Positions 61,530 through 64,000 of a DNA stretch of 64,000 bases are shown in pieces (position 1 is the first letter of the stretch; each line of letters opens with the position of its first letter). The notes under the pieces are model-generated. The model was not told where the DNA came from. It did no database searches and worked only from the letters and a program-made list of their open reading frames with translations. The DNA is from Waterburya agarophytonicola KI4 (GTDB taxonomy: Bacteria > Cyanobacteriota > Cyanobacteriia > Cyanobacteriales > Xenococcaceae): NCBI RefSeq assembly GCF_020640915.1, contig NZ_JADWDC010000004.1:62001-126000 (forward strand). The letters run 5' to 3'. Position numbers and translations under genes: made by a program.

Positions 61530-61925
61530 TTAAACTTCGTCTAAATGCTCGGCTACTTCCCGATATAGATTGGCAATATGCGCGTCTGCTAGGCTGTAGT
61601 AAACATTACGACCTTCACGGCGATGCTTGACTAAGCGAAGATTTCTTAGCAACCGCAATTGGTGAGAGACAGCAGAATCACTCATCTTAACTACTGCTGC
61701 CAAGTCACAGACACAAAGTTCGGTACTAGACAAAGCCGAAAGAAGTTTGAGCCGATGGGGATCTGCCATTGCCCCAAAAAACTGAGCCATCTGCTGTGCT
61801 TTCTCTGTGGTAACGATTTCAGACTGCACCTGACGTACTTGCTCTATGTGAACTAAAGGCGAATCACAAGTTGGTGCGCTTGATTCTGGAGAGGATTGTT
61901 TTTTTGATTTACTAGCTTTGCTCAT
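61530..61925 (-). CDS. ArsR/SmtB-family zinc-type repressor
   Basis: 131 aa. Winged-helix ArsR fold with LFGAMADPHRLKLLSALS-type helices (as FFGAMADPHRL), ELCVCDLAAVV (alpha-3N Cys pair), MSDSAVSHQLRLLRNL (DNA-recognition helix) and DAHIANLYREVAEHLDEV (alpha-5 Asp-His/His-Glu zinc site). With both sites it resembles SmtB/ZiaR, which release DNA when zinc or cadmium binds. It precedes the ATPase gene on the same strand and has boxes in front of both. Confidence 0.92.
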   Translation of the reverse strand: MSKASKSKKQSSPESSAPTCDSPLVHIEQVRQVQSEIVTTEKAQQMAQFFGAMADPHRLKLLSALSSTELCVCDLAAVVKMSDSAVSHQLRLLRNLRLVKHRREGRNVYYSLADAHIANLYREVAEHLDEV

Positions 61926-61997
61926 TTGTAGACTCTAACCCCGATCGGCTTTGTTAATAACAATGCTGGGTTAATAGATTTTTGGGTTTGCTCTTAT

Positions 61998-62016
61998 GAT
62001 AATGATACTCATTTTA
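61998..62016 (+). promoter_or_regulatory. Fur/Zur-like box
   Basis: GATAATGATACTCATTTTA matches 16 of 19 bases of the classical Fur box (GATAATGATAATCATTATC). It lies 73-91 bases before the repressor start, next to the second SmtB-type box, so the repressor gene may be under a second, metal-dependent control. A Zur site would look similar. Confidence 0.5.
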
Positions 62017-62019
62017 AAC

Positions 62020-62037
62020 TTGAGTGTCTATTCAGAT
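62020..62037 (+). promoter_or_regulatory. SmtB-type operator of the repressor gene
   Basis: TTGAGTGTCTATTCAGAT, the same TTGAGTnnnTnTTCAGAT pattern as at 61473-61490 and in the same orientation, though 95 bases upstream of the repressor start. It also lies 30 bases from the stop of the RppB-like kinase gene. Confidence 0.62.
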
Positions 62038-62066
62038 GAACAAATAAAATGATCGCTCATGCTTTT

Positions 62067-63419
62067 TTAGTGATATTTAGGCAGTCTGATTATGAAACTG
62101 CTTCCTCGATTAATCTCGCTTTGTACCTCGATACTACCATTGTGTGCTAGAGCGATCGCCTTGGAAATCGCCAAACCCAATCCCGAACCACCTGTTTGCC
62201 GAGAGCGATCGCTATTGACCCGATAGAAGCGATCGAATATCTTCTTTTGTTCTGGTGGGGCGATGCCAATTCCCGTATCTCTGACGCGAATTACAGCTTC
62301 ATTGTGTTCTGATTCGAGAATTATCGTTATTTCCCCCGAACTAGGGGTATATTTGATGGCATTGATAACTAAATTGGATACTAAACGGTATAACTGTTCC
62401 GAGTTCCCTTTTACCGTAAGGTTTTGGGATGTATTAATTTGCTGCTTTAATTGCAGATTGGCAGAAATAGCCAAGGCAGCGAATTCTTCTGCTATGTCGC
62501 TAACTAAATCGTTAAGGATGACAGATTCGATTTCATTTGAACTTTTGACACCTGATAATTGGCGGTCTAAACGGCTTAATATCATCAGATCGGAGACAAT
62601 TTGCGATAACCTTTGATTCTGTCTGCTTACAGTTTGTAGAGTATTTCTAGCGTTAGCGTCCGTTAGTCTTGGTTTCATTAAGCTAGACTCTACCGTCGCT
62701 CTAATCGCAGCTAAAGGGGTTCTCAGTTCGTGGGCAGCATCGGCGGTAAACTGCTGTATCTGACGGTATGAACGATAAATCGGTTGCATGACTTTACCAA
62801 CTAGCCACCACGCCCCAACAGCAATCAAACTCAAAATAAACGGGAATCCTACGATTAGCACTCGCCTCATCGTACTGGTGTATTTCTTTACCTCTTCAAG
62901 CGATCGCCCTACCTGAAGATATCCCCACACGAGATTATCTTTGGTGTGTAGAGTTAAAGTGGTTTGTCGATAGGGGAAACCATCGTCATCCAATAGTTCC
63001 AGCCATTCAGATTTAGTGGGAGTTAGAGGTAGAGATTTAATCCGTTTACCTGCGATCGCTACAGGATTTCCTTCAGAACTCAGTAAGCTCACATAATATT
63101 CAATCTTGTAAATTGCTTCGACAGGCATCAATGAGGAGTTATCTGACTCATAGCAATCATCGCTGTAAGGACAAATATCTGGTAATAAATTACTTACATT
63201 CGACTCTAATGTTCCTGGACGATCGAGGATAGTGACAAACCCATTGTGCAGAGTATTCGCAACAGAAGTTAATTCGCGATCTAAAGTAGCTTTGTATGCT
63301 TGAGAGAGGGCGCGATCCAGACTGAATTCGCAGACAATTAGAATTATCGCCATCACGCTGACAAACCAGATTGCTAGCTGACGACGAGTTTTACTAAACA
63401 GTAAATTTCTATTCATCAC
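62067..63419 (-). CDS. rppB: Sensor histidine kinase RppB (NrsS)-like
   Basis: 450 aa. Starts NRNLLFSKTRRQLAIWF as in RppB. TM helices at about 15-33 and 187-208 enclose a sensor with a Cys pair DICPYSDDCYESD. Cytoplasmic kinase: H-box FTADAAHELRTPLAAIRAT, N-box LVSNLVINAIKYTP, G1 DTGIGIAPPEQ and G2 GGSGLGLAIS. In Synechocystis the RppB/NrsS-RppA/NrsR pair controls nickel export genes and redox responses. It overlaps the regulator gene by 11 bases. Start shown at the first of two adjacent ATGs. Confidence 0.88.
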   Translation of the reverse strand: MMNRNLLFSKTRRQLAIWFVSVMAIILIVCEFSLDRALSQAYKATLDRELTSVANTLHNGFVTILDRPGTLESNVSNLLPDICPYSDDCYESDNSSLMPVEAIYKIEYYVSLLSSEGNPVAIAGKRIKSLPLTPTKSEWLELLDDDGFPYRQTTLTLHTKDNLVWGYLQVGRSLEEVKKYTSTMRRVLIVGFPFILSLIAVGAWWLVGKVMQPIYRSYRQIQQFTADAAHELRTPLAAIRATVESSLMKPRLTDANARNTLQTVSRQNQRLSQIVSDLMILSRLDRQLSGVKSSNEIESVILNDLVSDIAEEFAALAISANLQLKQQINTSQNLTVKGNSEQLYRLVSNLVINAIKYTPSSGEITIILESEHNEAVIRVRDTGIGIAPPEQKKIFDRFYRVNSDRSRQTGGSGLGLAISKAIALAHNGSIEVQSEINRGSSFIIRLPKYH

Positions 63420-63999
63420 TATCTTGAGCTAAACGGGGATGAGAATCAAATCGATAGCCCAAACCATAAATACTTTCAATTGGGTTAGCACAACCGCACT
63501 GTGCTAGTTTGCGTCTTAGCAACCTAACCTGGGCAGCCACTACATTACTCATGGTTTCGGCATTCCAATCCCAAATCTGCGATAAAATCTGGTCGCGACT
63601 GACAATGCGATCGGGGTGACGCATAAAATATTCTAGTAGTTGAAATTCTTTGCTGGTTAGAGGAACTTCTTTTTCCCCCTCTTCAGGATTGCAAACGCAG
63701 ACGCAGTTATTGCTATAGTCGAGAGACAGACAACCCAAACTTAACTTTGCAGGTGCGAGTTCGGGCGATCGCCTTTGTAATGCCCGTATGACAGCCAGTA
63801 ACTCTGCCATGCCAAAGGGTTTGACTAAATAATAATCAGCACCACTATCTAAGCCCGTCACTTTATCTTCTACCGCACTTTTAGCGGTCAACATCAACAC
63901 GGGTAAAGGACTGTTTTGTTTTCTCAACCGTCGTAATAATTCAACACCCGATAATCCAGGCAGCATCCAGTCAAAGATCGCTACGTGATAATTAGTCCA
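63409..63999 (-). CDS. rppA: Response regulator RppA (NrsR)-like (partial at window edge)
   Basis: C-terminal 196 aa or so; the frame is open to the right edge and reads HVAIFDWMLPGLSGVELLRR, so the ATG at 63966 is internal and the true start lies outside. FDWMLPGLSG (phospho-Asp) is a hallmark of RppA. MLTAKSAVEDKVTGLDSGAD and KPFGMAELLAVIRALQRR follow; the winged helix has LTSKEFQLLEYFMRHPDRIV and VRLLRRKLAQ. An inserted CVCVCNPEEGEKE between domains has three Cys and may sense metal or redox (inference). Confidence 0.88.
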   Translation of the reverse strand, partial: WTNYHVAIFDWMLPGLSGVELLRRLRKQNSPLPVLMLTAKSAVEDKVTGLDSGADYYLVKPFGMAELLAVIRALQRRSPELAPAKLSLGCLSLDYSNNCVCVCNPEEGEKEVPLTSKEFQLLEYFMRHPDRIVSRDQILSQIWDWNAETMSNVVAAQVRLLRRKLAQCGCANPIESIYGLGYRFDSHPRLAQDSDE

Positions 64000-64000
64000 C

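Overview
The window comes from a cyanobacterium. HIP1 octamers (GCGATCGC) are scattered through it, base composition is AT-rich, and many genes belong to families typical of cyanobacteria: DUF928, DUF2808, CHASE2 kinases, CHAT proteases, haemagglutinin-type two-partner secretion proteins, bestrophin and RppA/RppB. The style suggests a Pleurocapsa/Chroococcidiopsis-like organism, but I cannot fix the genus, nor decide between chromosome and large plasmid. I saw no rRNA, tRNA or CRISPR array.

Layout. 0-7 kb: a secreted protein with three Cys repeats, an RND efflux pair (adaptor and pump), and a converging gene that fuses a response-regulator receiver to an MFS transporter. 7.5-16 kb: a surface and signalling block with a TpsB outer-membrane pore, a CHASE2 histidine kinase, DUF928, a TPR-CHAT protease, DUF2808, and a membrane protein that keeps only the C-terminal part of an AAA-like module. 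16-27 kb: a leftward stress and metal block with two ferritin-like/rubrerythrin paralogues, a Rieske lipoprotein, a beta-carbonic anhydrase, bestrophin, aquaporin, a phosphoesterase, a VIT1-type transporter and a two-component system. Six of these genes share a promoter element with an 11-bp direct repeat, so they look like one regulon. An IS4-type element has inserted into the last codons of the aquaporin gene.

27.6-33.6 kb: a TpsA-type haemagglutinin protein, a polytopic GT-C-like membrane protein and an orphan ABC substrate-binding protein. 33.8-42 kb: the accessory core. It holds a DNA-binding-like protein, a 1639-aa protein with a Cap4-like nuclease end, a STAND NTPase and a HEAT-like C-terminus (a candidate anti-phage sensor), and a tyrosine recombinase. 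A 30-bp inverted repeat brackets the STAND gene, and a helically phased array of the same motif lies in front of the recombinase. Next comes debris: a 480-bp element with terminal inverted repeats and a broken zinc-finger gene, then a multicopper oxidase fragment.

42.3-64 kb: a metal-resistance island. It contains a Cys-rich copper-storage-type protein, DUF305, CopB, a Met-rich protein, CopZ, CopA, a cupredoxin, ZIP plus multicopper oxidase, a CDF transporter, a NikL-like protein, VKOR-thioredoxin, a Zn/Cd P-type ATPase with its SmtB-type repressor, and the RppB/RppA (NrsS/NrsR) metal/redox sensor pair. Three MerR/CueR-type promoters precede copB, the Met-rich gene and copZ-copA, but no MerR regulator is visible. 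Two SmtB-type boxes and one Fur-like box serve the zinc module. Genes broken by a nonsense codon, a frameshift or a deletion (ion channel, Ca2+ antiporter, oxidase, transposase) show that the region is being reshaped.
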